Below the pieces are notes generated by a model. The model did no database searches, was not told where the DNA came from, and saw only the letters and a list, made by a program, of their open reading frames with translations. 64,000 nt of DNA from Epiperipatus broadwayi (lineage: Eukaryota; Onychophora; Udeonychophora; Euonychophora; Peripatidae): positions 1,924,001 to 1,988,000 of the forward strand of contig JAQFVV010012535.1 of assembly GCA_028023455.1 (NCBI GenBank). Reading direction: 5' to 3'. The translations under genes were made by a program, and so were the position numbers. Shown piece by piece: positions 11,801 to 26,000 of this stretch; the first letter of the stretch is position 1; the number at the start of each line of letters is the position of its first letter.

Positions 11801-14800
11801 ATGTGTTTTATGTAAAAAAAAGTAAGCAGTTAATTTCATTTAAGCTGTATAAGCAGAGAGAATTTTATGTTTATTATGTAAATATTTTTTTTTTTAACAC
11901 ATTGGTTTCAAAAAGAATTGTAATGTATAGAGTATCTTTACTTTTATTTGATTTTAACGATAGAGCTGCCATCTGCTGTAAAAGTTGTTTATTATTATTT
12001 AGTTGTTCTTCAAAAGCCCACCGATAAGCATTTGCTAGTGCACTGGTGTCACAGTGGTTATTTTTTAATTCTTTCATCTGCAAATATAGAAAGTTTATAC
12101 ATATTTCAATTTAAAAATAAAATTTATTTACAACTGAAAATAATTCAATAAAAGATCAAGTATAATTAGTAAAGTAAGCACAAATATATCTAAGATTAAT
12201 AGAGTAATATTGTAAGATGTAAATATTCATCTTAAAATTTTTTGGGAGATCAATAAAATATAATGTTACACACATAATTAACTAAATAAAAGTGGTAACA
12301 TTACAAAATTATAGGTGATAGCATAGAAAAATAATTATGATCAGTAAAACGGGAATGTGCAAAAAATAGATGGAGAGCCTCAGTACCAGCTGTATAAAAA
12401 TAGCAACGATATATATAAGAATAATTCCAGTGCATAATGCTATACTGAAATAAATATCCAAATATCAAGTCACCTCCCACATTAAGAAATTCAGCTATGC
12501 CCTCTGTGAATAAATATATGAGTTCATATTTCAAAATAATCTACTTTTTTTGGACTGGCTATTTTGAAATAGAGGCTCAAATATTTATTTACAGACAGCA
12601 TAGCTGAATTTCTTAACATTGGAGATGATGTGATATTTTTATATGTATGTTATGGAAAAATAAACAGTGTCATTTTAATATGTAATAATTCTAAGAGTGA
12701 TTAAATTCCCTATCATTTGTCTTTATTAAATGTAATTTATCACGTCTGTGAAATAATGTTGAAAATTTGCAGGTTTAATAATAAAAAAAAGATAATAGGA
12801 ATTGATTTTATTTTCACCTATTAAAGATGGTTCTATGAGGGTGTTTGATTAAATTTAATAAAAATGATGCTAAGAGATTTTTACATCAACTATATTTGCA
12901 TATATACAGATTTAATTGCAAATAAAAAAATATGTCTATGAGAAAATGTGTTTAGAACAGATGAAAAAGTAATTTTCCAAATGTGAAGAAAAAAAGATAC
13001 ATAAATATTAGAAAAATTTGAATGAAAGTAAATGGATTAGACTGGAAATATCTGTAGCAATGAAAATAATTAATTTGAAGAAAGCTGAAATAGCCTGTTT
13101 CACATAACACAATACTTTTTTATAGCATATAGATTTTTTTTTTTTTAGATTCACAGACATAAAGTAACTTCTGGCGATCTGATCAGGAGATAGATCCATT
13201 ATTGCTTTTATATATTAAATCATCAATTCTATCATTTGCATAAATTGGATATGTGTTTTGGTTACACTTATATAAATCAAAGAATGCTGAATTCCATTTA
13301 TGAAACAGAGGTAGTGAGCGATTCTGAATCTTTTGATGATATTTCACTAATGATGATCAATGCTTAAAATTATTATTGCATATAGAAAAAGAAATTTATT
13401 TGGAACTTTGTATTAAGTTCATTTTTATAATTCACTCTTTGAAGGTTTCTTGGTTAAATTTACGAAAAGAAGTATTGATTTGAGGCATATCATAAATAGT
13501 GAGATTATCTTCTGAATTAATGGTAAATTTGATTATTTCATAGCATTTTATTCATTTTCTGAGAGATAACTTACCTTTTAATAACCAGTTGAGGAATTTG
13601 AGAAAAGTGGGAAATCAATGCAAATGATTGTGTTAATAATATTTTTCATGGGAATATCACACATCTAGAAGCTTAGTTGGATATTTTTTTCTCCAAAGAA
13701 GATCTTAACATTTAGCAATATGCTACATACATATTCATTACAATTCCACGTAGTGCCATCCAGTTTTCCAAGAAGATTATTCATATAAATTATTTTAAAT
13801 CTGATGGTCCAAGGTTTCTTTTAAGTCATGAGGTAAAATCATGTTTTAATCTGTTGTTGCAGAAGATTACATTTAGTTTACAAGATATTTTCCTATTGTT
13901 TAGATGGAAAATTGGACATAATGTCTTCATGGAATTCGGAATAAGACTAGAAATTTTACACATTCTTTCTATTTCTAGGAAGTATCTTACGAGGTCTCAA
14001 TTCAATGCCATTAGGATAAATGAATTTTTTATATCTATTTCTGAAAAGATCATTGATGAATATATTAAATTAAGTAAATGAAAAAATCAAATTTTTTAGA
14101 CTATTGTTATATAAAGATTTCAATTTTTTATGGTTATCATTCAGAAGCATTGAAATTTTTCTAATTGGAGAACATTTGTCAAGTAAATTAATGGATTTCC
14201 TATATTTGACAACTTATGAAACTTTTAGAAAATATTCCCATTTCCAAACAGAATCATAAGCAGCTCAATAAATGAATAAAGCTTTTATCAATATTTAGTT
14301 TACTTGAAAAACTATTTTCAATGTAAACAGTTAAAGATACAATTGTTTTACATTAGTTTTATCCTGGCTTATAACCTGTTTTACCAGCAGAAAATTCTCA
14401 ACTATTAACAATTCTTCTTTATTCATTAAGCTTGCTAAGGACATAATGTCAGTGATTGTGTCAACTCTTACTATATTTTAAGACTAATATAATTTTTTTG
14501 GAATAATTTCTGTATAAATATTAAATAGTCTTTCCATCCATGCTTTTGACTTTAAGTCAAAAACTCTAGAAGCAGTTATCTGCTTTGGGACTTTTTCTTT
14601 TTAACACAATCAAAGGCAAATTTATAAATATCTTCTGGTTAATATATTAGATTTAGATTAGAAGAAGATTATGAAAGTAGAATAGATAATTCTGCTTTAA
14701 TTACACTTTTTTTTTAGTTTTGTCGATCTCAAATTTATACGTTTAATATTTTGGTATCGATGTACTCGGCACTCTACATTCAATTTTATGTGTAATTGTT

Positions 14801-17800
14801 TCTCTAAAACACTGCATTTACATCAGGAAATAATAATAGAATAATTAAATGATAAATATGAGATTCAACATATTTTATGTTCATAAAATATAGGTTCATA
14901 AATAATTAAAAAATAGAACAGAAAATGAAAAATAAAAATGAAAATTTTCCCATGTGTTACAATAAATACTTTTTTTTTTTAGAAATTAATTTAAAAATAA
15001 ACTTCTTCATAGATATTGTTAAAATGTTCTTAGTTGAAAAAGAAATATAAACATAAAAATTGGAGTTTTTCATTTAAATTGTTTTATTATTATTACTTTT
15101 TCAGTTTTTTTTTTAAAGTAAAAATAAATCTTATGTTCTTCATTTAGGTCTCGATCATCTATAATGGAGGAAAAGCTAAGGGGGAGTTTAGAGAGATTTT
15201 CCATTGTCCATCCACATCATGGCTGCTAAATTTCTCGGTCTATATGAAGTGGCAATGCCTTTTTTTATATTGTGAAGTAAAAAAAAAAAAACAACTATCA
15301 ATCAGGTGGTGGAAATCCAAATAAAAAAAAAGTTTCATTTCAACTTTTTAATTTGTTGTTGTTTCAAAGCCAGTCACTTCATTTTTATTTGGATTGTTTG
15401 AATGTAACTGACAATTATTATTTTCATAAAAGTCATGAACACTTACAATGGACTGTACTCTCCTATCACTTTTTAAAAACCTAATGAAAAGTTTAAAAAA
15501 ATTTAAAGACAACTAATAAAAATTCCAAACAAATTTATCAGTTAAAAGAAGTGATTGTTTGAAATTATACGTAAATTAATTTATAAGTCAATATTATGAG
15601 AAATCAAAATAATCTCCAATTTTCTCAAAACCGAATAAATTCAAAAGACAAATAATCCTAAAAGTTAAAAAAACAACAACTTGTCAATGAAAAATAATGA
15701 GGTTTTAGATTATACGTGTAGCAGTATTATAATTTTTTCTCCAAATCAAAAGAATTTTAAATTTATCAATTAGTCATCCAAAAATTATTTCATGACATCG
15801 AAAATTTAACTAAAGATAAAGTAGAATGTAGGTAACCAAGTACATCAGTACCAGTACTTTTTCTCCATTGTCTCTCATTTTTCTTGTTTAATATCAAGAG
15901 ATTTTATAAGTTTGTCAGCATTTATTTTCTAGAGACCAATATTAGCTATGAAGGGTATTATTGCTTTGTTTTAACCTGGAATTAATTGATTTTACAAGTT
16001 TCTTCAATCCATCATAATAAGGAAATGATTTAGATTCTATTAAAATTCCTATCAAAATATATATATTGATTTCATTCAGTTTTGAAAAAAATCCATCTCA
16101 AAACTGAATGACAAAGGAATATGAATTCCAAATGAGATCAGTTTTAATTTATATTGGTTATGTGAGAGATAACCCAATATTAGATCAGCAGGCAGTGATG
16201 AATACTTTTCTGGTATCTATCGGAATGTTTCTTTTGTACTTGACATTACCTAGTATTTGGTTATTGCTTAAATCATTCATTCTAAAAGATAAGAACCTAT
16301 TTTATCCTAGTCAAAGACTACTATGAAAATAGATGGTTTTTAAGATCTGAAAGAAGATAATAACTGAAAAGAAGACTTAAAATTATTGTTGGTGAATTAA
16401 ACATGCAAAACAAATATAGTGATTTGATAATTGTGTTGTCATTTTGATATTTTTTATTGATATATTAAAAGTATCATAGACCTAAAAATATAATCTTATT
16501 GAATCCATGGATGATAGTGTTTTATATGAGAGTGATGTTTTGAACAAGTGAAGGAAGCATTTTGATCACTTTTTGAATAATGATTCAAGAATTCAGATAC
16601 TAACTTTTAATAATAGATTTTTTTTCTTTCTAATTTAGAATTAAATAGATGTATTCAACTAAAGAGATTAAAACAAGCTTTTGTGACTTTGAAAATGGAA
16701 AACTGCAGGTCCTGATGAGATACTCAAAGCAGTTCTAAAATATACTAATGATATATTAGTTTTAAAACAAGTAAATTTTTTTAGAAATATATGAATTCAT
16801 AAAGTTGTTCTATTTGATCTTAAGGGAATTTCTATTGTTCTAATTTATAAAACTAAAGGGAGATAGATGGGAATATTTATCATTGAATATTATTATCCAC
16901 TATAACAAAAATACTTTCAAGGATTTTGTTGAATAAGTTGCCTTTAGTTATATCTGATTAATGTAGTTTTAGAGAATCAAGAAGCATTATAGCTGTGATT
17001 TTTGTTGACAGGCCAATGCAAGAAAAATTGTAATATACATATAGCTTTTATTGATTTGGTCAAGACATTTTGGCTTGGTTAATTGGAAAAAGTTTTTGGT
17101 AGGATTTGAAATTAGCTTATCCACAAAAGTTTATTCATATCATATAACTTCCAGATAAATGGAAAGCCAGAAAATATTTATGTTGGTGGTAAATCTAAAA
17201 CATTTGAAATAAAAACAGGTGTTAATTCTAACTTGTTTCCATTTTTAGTACAGCGATCTTTGCAACGGTTTACTGACAGCTTTATGAAGTAGTAGTTTTC
17301 ATTGTGGAGTTTTAAATCTTAACTCATTAAAAGCAAAGGCTAAACCTTTACCTTCATAACTTCTAAATTGGCAATATATTGACTGTATATTACAGATAAT
17401 TCACAAAATGATTTACAGAATGATCTTAATGTTTTGGATTGAATCCTATAAAAGTGATGACTTAATAATTAATATTTGAAAGAACTCGAGTCTTTTATCA
17501 GTTAGTGATGAAAGAAAAATCTTCAGAGCTTTTAGCATGGATAGTATTCATTTTGAAAATATGAATCAATAGTCTTGTTAGCTTTTTTAGGGAAAAAATA
17601 GACTTGTATTTAGAGATGCAATACAATCTTCAAAGTTTTATTGCTGCATTCTACCTCAATTTAATAAAGTACACATCATTTTGCCCAATTTTTATATGGA
17701 AGTGAGACATGAACTACCTATCAACATAACCACAAAGAAATTGAAAAATTAATTTGAACATACTGCATCAGATTCTAAATGTGCTATGGCAAGATCATAA

Positions 17801-20068
17801 GATCAATCAGCATGTTTTTCAGCTTGTTGGATGTGATACTAATTACGTAGATAATAATAAACTTCCTACAAAATAGTTTATGACAAACTTGAACATTGTT
17901 TTTAAGAAAGAACAGATTCCATGTGTATTATAAAAATCCCAGAAAATACTGTAAAAAAATGCAATTTTGATTGTTTCTATGTATTGCTGAAGATAGTATG
18001 CAGGGAAAAGCTATTGTTATTCATGATAGTGAAATTTTACAAAAATAAATTCATTGCAGAAGAAATTAAAAGACAACATTGCAAAATATCAAATAAACAG
18101 ACTAAAGGATGAGCATGGTTTAGAAATGGACATATTTATAATTCATGGATTGGCTTGTATGATCATCTCAAAACTCATTTTAAACTTTTTTTTTTCTATC
18201 TTTGTTTCATTATTGTTCAGTAATCCATAATTTTAAACAGCATTTTATTCCCTTTCATTTTGGCATTCCAGTCATCTGCTCCTAGGAATATATCGCCTGC
18301 AAGTTTTGTATTTTCTACCTGATTCTCATTCCAAAACTTCTAATTTTTTTTTCATTCAAAGGTCTTGTTGGATGGGTATTCACAATACCATTCAGAGGAA
18401 TAAATTCAATTAATAGGTCTGTGAATTATTTTTGGCTATAAAAGCCATATCTATCAAACTAAAATGATAATGAAAAAAATGAATTGATTGCTGTATAAGG
18501 TTTCTAATAAACACATGTGAAGAACAAAGGAGGAAAATAAATAGCAGAACAAGAAGAGAACTATGGGGCTCAGAAGTATTGTAATAAAGATGTGGAAAAA
18601 AATATTAAAAGTAATAATAATAATTGCAAAAGCAACAATGCAATAATAGCAATATAATAGGCTTAGTAGTGAAGATATTAAAAAATTTAATTGTAATATA
18701 AAAGAAAATTTGCTGCTTGTATTTATTCCTCAGTGTTGGCTAGCTCACATGAATTTGCCACTTATTTGCACAAAAACAATTTAAATTTTGTTTTATTTAC
18801 ACAATGTAAATGTAGCATTAGAAACAATGCAATGTCTTTATCCTCAAATTGAAATCAATCTTCAATTCAATAACAAGTTATTTGATATTTACAAATATGA
18901 ACTGTCATCCTGGATAGATCTATTTCACCATGCTCAAAGATTCACCAGCAAGTGTAAACGGTGTCCATACACACAATCATAATTGAAAATCATCAATATA
19001 TATTTAGAAATATGGATGCATGATGTAAAGCATTTATGTACATATGCAAAGCATATTGTGTTAATCAATTTTAAATCCATAAATAATAAACATCACAAGA
19101 TATAAGGCATTGCAAATTTTAATTGCTAAATAATACTGCACGTCACCTAGATTATATGCATACTGCTTAGATCTATGTATTGTCTTTTTACAAATCAAAT
19201 AGTTAATTAATGTCCTAAAAGGCTGATTTCAGTTTAAAAATATAGATATTGTGAAATTTTATATTATATTTATAATTAATGTTGAGTTTATTATAAAAAA
19301 TTGTAAGGTTATTTTATATTCATTAAAAACTGCACTTTGTTATGATATATAAATAACAAATTTTGTGTTCATAATTTTACATTCGTTTTCATAAATATAT
19401 ACCTATGCTTTTGATCATACATTTGAAAATTTTAGCGGTTTATGTGTCTATGATGAATGCTTTTTGCATCTATTGATGAAACATGGTGATGGTAAAATAG
19501 ATTTATCCTGGAAGCAGTTACACTTTTACAAACTGAATGCTTTAATAACTTGAAGTATTGATTATGTTGGAAGATAAGGATAGTGCATTGTTTCTATATA
19601 TACTGCATATGTGTGGGTATATATATGTACATAATGTTAAATAAATTGTTCAAATAGCAAATGTCATTTATAGTTAATGAGACACCCCTTTTAGTCATCT
19701 GACAATATAGTAATAAGAAAGTGGCAGCTGCCTTTAAATTGATTTTTTTAATATATTATGAAGATTGCCAGATGATTAGAGGGAGTGTCTCATTTATTAT
19801 AATAGCCTTTTATTTAACTTTAGTCATTGGAAAAATCATATTAACTGAAGGTTATTTATTAGCTTTTATAATTAATTGGACAGTAAAAATTATGATTATA
19901 AAAAACAAAATAACCATACTTTTTCCTTCAACATTTGAATTTCTCGCTGTTTGTTACAAGCTGCTATGGCACAATTACATGGTCGTTGAAGATTGTCTCT
20001 ACAATGGCATACTGCTAAAATCATTAACTAAAAAGAGATTATAAAATATATTGCAATATTATTAACTT

Positions 20069-20099
<31 letters not shown>

Positions 20100-23000
20100 A
20101 TTATTATCAGTAGCATGGTAGGATGCATCATTGGCCTAATTGTAAACAAGTTTGGGTGTTTTAATTCCAGGACTTTTGAAGATAAAATACAAAAAAATAA
20201 TGTTTAGTGCTGGAAAAAAGTTCAATATAAGATTGATTTTTAAATGAAAAGACATTGATCATAAATGCTAAAGCAATGTAATGCATAATTCCTCTAGTTA
20301 ATGTTTAATCTGTATTTTAAGTTATCAATGTAAATATGAATGTAATCAAAGAATGCCAGTTAATAGTGTCATATTCTCAGAGTAATTTTGGCTATTGGCA
20401 TTCCTCATTAAGAATCACTGTTTTTCATTATAGTTATTATGTTTACTCAAATTGTCCAAACTAATGGCTTCTGAAAACATCAAAGGTTTTGAATTCAAAC
20501 ATATATACTTAATTAATTACATTTGTCCAACTTTATTTCAGTAATTATATAGCTTAGGGATTTTGGTTGCAAGTTTTAATCTTTTGGCAAAAGATTAATA
20601 TATAACACAGTAAAGTACGCATTTTTATAGCTTATATTTAATCTGCATATAATAGAATAATCAATTTTGCAAAGCTGTCTATTGATTAAGGATAAAATTG
20701 TCTTGAGTTTAACTTCTAACTAAGACACTAAAATGTTTTTTGAACTGGTGTCATGTTTTATATAGTTAGGCTGGAAAGTAAGTTTGGGTTTTAAATTTTA
20801 GGATATTTTAACATTTCACTTCATTAGTATGAACAGTATAAATAAAAGATGACTGTTGGATGAATATAATGCTAAAACAGTTGCTGAAGAATTATAATAG
20901 CTGAAAATTGATCTGGAAACAGTTGGAATTACCATGTAGTAGCCATTGATATCTCAGAAATAAAGTGTTATGAAATAGCTGGTATCAAATATAGTTGAAG
21001 AGTCATGTGTTACTTTATTTTACTACATATCACTTTACTAAAAGATCAAAGGTGCATTGAAATTAAATAACTAAAATTATTAAAATATATAATGCCATTT
21101 TAAAATAATATATACATATATGTATGACTAAAGATTGATTGCTGAATAAAACTATTGTGCACAGTAGGGCTTTTAATTTAGGAAAATCGATAGGTAAAAA
21201 CTATATTTGACTCTAGTATTACAAACCAGTATCTACCAATTACTCCTGCTTCTTCCTAATGTTACTGAAGTTTCATTGATAAATTCAAGACAAGCCATAC
21301 TCACATTGCTTATCTACTTCAGAAGTAAAATTTATAAATCCCTGACTTATATGACATCAAAAAAGAAACTATGATCCACATGTTTAATGACTATCCTATT
21401 TATGTATACTATGATATAATTGAAGAACTTATAAAGCCATAGAAAATTCATCTCCTGATGGAAATCATTACAGACCTCTTTATAAAATTATTAGACTAAA
21501 AAAAATCTTGTTTATATTGATAACTTAAATAGATGACAATAAGTAAAAGTTATCAATAGTAGAATGGCAGATTCCAGAGTTCAAAATCCACATACCACAG
21601 TTCAATTCTTTTAGTTCTGGTGCTTGAACTTCATATCGATTCTTGAGAACAGTCATAAACGCAACAAAAATTTCAAAAATATGAACATAGCATAAAAGAA
21701 ATGTAAATACTATTAGCTATGAATTTTAGAAATGTTCATAGAAATTAATCATAATAAAATTGCTATGTAAATATGATGCAAAGTAAAAATATAGAAATTC
21801 TTTACCCTGCAGCTATTGTATATTGTTTAAGTACAAACATATTATATGATATGACATTTGGTGAAATTAACCTGGCTGTATTTATAAAATTAAATAAATT
21901 AGATTGTGGTTAATATCAGAATTAGAGAGTTAAGAAGCTACCAATGACTAGGTTAAATTAATGATTAAAATTATAATTCAAATTTGAATTTTGCAAACAT
22001 TAATTAGAAAATAAGCAAAAAATTCAAAAAGCTCAAAAAATTAAATATAAAATAAAATACACAAACTTTCAATTAGATAAATATGAAATAAATATTTTCC
22101 ATATATTGTTATTCCAAAAAAGAATAGAAATGAGATTTTATCCATATAAAAAGAGATAACCTTTGCATTTGATGTTGCCAAGAAACAATTACTACAAACT
22201 GTCAATCTTCCTGAAGCTAAATATTTTTTCTCCATTATCTTATAATAGCTCTTTTATTGGGGTTTATTGTTGAAATAAAAATACATAAGTGATAAACAGC
22301 TTTAATACTTATGTAAATAAATATTAATTATAATTTCAAATAATATTAATTTGACTTTTGAGCATGTAATTATCTTGACAAACATATATATAATATTTTA
22401 ATGCTCTTGATTTTTTTTTGCCACTCTGATAAATTTTCCAATTTTCACTTGGTTAAGAATATGTCTACAATATGTAATATTACTTAAATGCATATATCGA
22501 GCCTAGACTCTGGTCATAACTAATGAGCACCTAATGTCTCAGTATGCTATATATAGTTTTATTCATAATAAAATTGGTAAATGACTAAAAAAAAAAATAT
22601 GATGATTGAGCAATGAAAATGAAATATTTAATAATTCTTAGGAGCACTACATTATTTTTTAAAGTGTAAATTTATTTTATGTCACTACTGTTATACATGT
22701 AATCTTTAATGCCAGAATTCATTATTACATGAAATAATGTTAAGCTCATATGCTTAAATAATTATAGATATGCAAATGGTAAGCAACGACCAAGATATTA
22801 ACAGTGGTGTCACATGACGGAATCATAAATTCTATTTATGGATAAAGAGAACTTAAAAATATTCATATCTGTTTTTATTGTAAGACAATTGTTTATCTAT
22901 TCATCTTTCATGATTATCATCTTAGCATTATGTTTGATGATTTTTCTTTAGATACCAATAGGAAGTTAAGTATACAAAGTTTGAGAGAGGTATCAAATAG

Positions 23001-26000
23001 CAATAACAATATCAAAATTCACCAACAATTTCTCAAATGCTTACTCATTTGTGACTAAGTATGTGAGAAATAATCTAAATAGAGGCCTCTATAGATACTG
23101 GCACAGTTATAAATCTATGTAACCATACAAATAAATTAGCCTAGGTTCAAAACCTTAATCTTTTTTTAGTATCAAGATATTAGCTTGAACAATATAAAGG
23201 AGAAAAATATGGTTACCATGTGAGTAATTGCATTTGTTCCAGCTTTAAATTGTAGTCTTTATTGATGAAGATAAAAGTTAGAAACCAATCTGGAGTTGGG
23301 GATTCTGTAGCATTGTACCATTTAGTGTCCAGTGATTATTCAAACTCATGGTAGATGGCACTAGAATTGGATGAAGATAACCGCTTTTGGAAATTATGAA
23401 ATACAGATGCTAAAGTGGTCAATCATTTCATTAACTTTATTTTACATATTAATTTAAAAGAAATAAACTTTTTGGATAATGATAAGAAAATTAAGTGTTA
23501 ACCACTTAATTACTATATTTAAGAAAAACACTTTTTATTATAAAATTTGAATTCAAACACATAATATTTTATTGAAGAAGAAATGAAGTAATTTTTTTTG
23601 CTTATTATTTTTTTATATTCTAAAATAATCCATTGATTAATCATTTAAGTGTACTTACATCAGAAGATGTGAATGTATTATATTCTTCTGTTATTTTGGT
23701 TGCTGTGTCCTCATACATCAGCTTTTCTTTCACATCTAGATAGGCCATCAGTTCATCTCTTTGTCTTTCCAAAGCTAAAAAAGAATAATATGGTTGATGT
23801 TATCAGCTGTAAATAAAAATTTAAAAAAATTAAAATATTCTATTCTGAACATGTTAAGATTGAGAAGTTAGTAATTCTAATTTACTTGTGTTTAATTAAT
23901 TCTTAATAAATCTGCAAAATAATCTCACATTTATTTTATCAATTAATATATACACCATAAGAACATATTTATATACTCAATTTATAAAATAACTTTTAAA
24001 AACTGTATATAAGATTAAAAAAGTACAACAATAGACTTAAGCTGCCTACCACAAGGCAAAACCTATTCAATACCTTTCTGCAGAAAATATTAGATAAGAT
24101 TACATCTCATTGTATATAAATAAAATTGGGATCAATATTCAAACAGATTAGATATACAATGTATTGAGAATTGTCATAAAAAAACCAAACATTTGTAAAA
24201 GGGAGAAAATATTAGAGAAACTAAAAGAATTTAATTTAAAAAATACTAATATGTTATGAAAATAAGGTCTTTCATTATTGATGATGAAGATATTTATAAT
24301 AGTAGTACAGGAAATGAATTACTATTTAGGATAAAAGTAAAACCTAGAGACAAAAAAATATATTAAGAATTGGAGAAAAGATTTAAATGTGTCAAGTGAT
24401 TATAGGCATGGAATAAAAATGTTGAAAATTTATTATTATAATATAGTAAAAACTGCAGAAAAGAGTTGCTGTTAACTAAAAGAAAACCCTTTGATTCATC
24501 TTTGAGGCTTAAAAAAACTGAGCAAAGCAAATTCCTAATATCCACTCAAGTTACTGTTGTTGCAGCTGTTATTATTATGTGTTTATTCATATGGTAAATG
24601 AACATGTATAGGTTGCTTACAAACATGCAGCAGTCAGTATGGAGAAGTTATTGTCTTTTTACCTTTGAAGTTAAATCAAGTAATATGGTTTTCTCAGTCA
24701 TCTGATAATTTTTAACTAAAATATTAGTTGAGTGACCAATATGTGTGTGAATGAACTTTTTTATTATTATAGATATTTACAATCATGATAAGATAATACT
24801 AAATGGTGATACTTATTACAAGAAGTTTGTAAAGTCACCAGACAAGGCAGTAATTGGTAGTCGAAGGCAGAAGGTGCTACGAATTCTCTGATTGTGACAT
24901 CATGCTACTATTCATTTATAATCTTTTATTTAGGTCCTTATAATTCCAGGTTACTTTTAAGTAAAGGAATATTGTATGAATTGGACTTTGTGAAGTTAGA
25001 AGAGACACTTATTTTAAAAAGTGGACATGCACTTTATTGCAAAGATACAAATGGTACGGGATTCACTATAATTAAAAAAGAGCATTGTGAACATTGATCA
25101 TATATCAGAAAGAGTGATAAGATTAGTTAGATTCAAATTAATGACATATACCAAATGTAGATAATTCAGGTTTATGCTGTGACAAAAGTTTTTTTTATAT
25201 GTATGCACAAAATACTTTTGAAAAGACCAAATTGTCATGGGAGACTTTAATGTTAAAATTGGTAAATGATTGATAAAAGTGCTGTGGATAAATTTGGTTA
25301 TAATGACCGAAATGAGAGAGGACACACATTTGTGATGTTCACAGAAAAATAAAAAAAGTGTATATTTTGAGATACATGTTTACAGGAAATGGACAATAAA
25401 GATTCATTGGAATTAGATTATTTAAGAGAAAATATATATTTCAAGATTGTAATGTTCTTAATAGATTCAACACATGAAGTGATTATTAATTAGTGAGATG
25501 TATGATATATGTTAATCCAAATAAGAAATGAAAATTTTTAAGAAAGATGATATTAATAGTTGACATACTTCAATGAATTTAAATTAAAACTTGTAAATCA
25601 TTTAAAAATATTAACATACTTTGTAGATGATTCAGACTTTAGTGAAATTAATAAAAAAATAACTGATATTGTATTGAGACTTACAAAAAACAAAAACAAA
25701 TAGCTGATAGAAAACAGCAGTAACTTAAAAGTAAATTTTTCACCGAGACAAGACTATGAATAAAGTAAAAAAAATTGATTTTTTTAAAAAAAATGATATA
25801 TTAAGAAGAATGGAATATTTAGAGTTTTTTTTATATATAAATTTATATGAAAAAGAGTTAAGAAAATATAATTGTGAATTGACAAAAAAAGTTATAGAGG
25901 AGAATAAAAATTTTGAAAATATAAAACTCATTTCAGCAATAGAAAAAAAAGATGGAATTATTACTAAAAAGGAAGATGACATCATGAAATGTGTGGAAGA

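Noticed and set aside
11874-12083. Minus-strand ORF read as a 69-residue protein from an ATG at 12083
   Set aside because: Only 11942-12077 is exon; the ATG upstream of the AG acceptor and the tail beyond the donor are intronic. The exon belongs to the seven-exon coiled-coil gene.
15150-15240. G+C-richer patch considered as an exon
   Set aside because: No frame is bounded by AG and GT on either strand, and its insertion between exons 5 and 6 would break the phase.
20766-21000. Mariner element
   Set aside because: Only one terminus-like word (TTAGGCTGGAAAGTAAGTTT) was seen, with no inverted partner and no transposase motifs.
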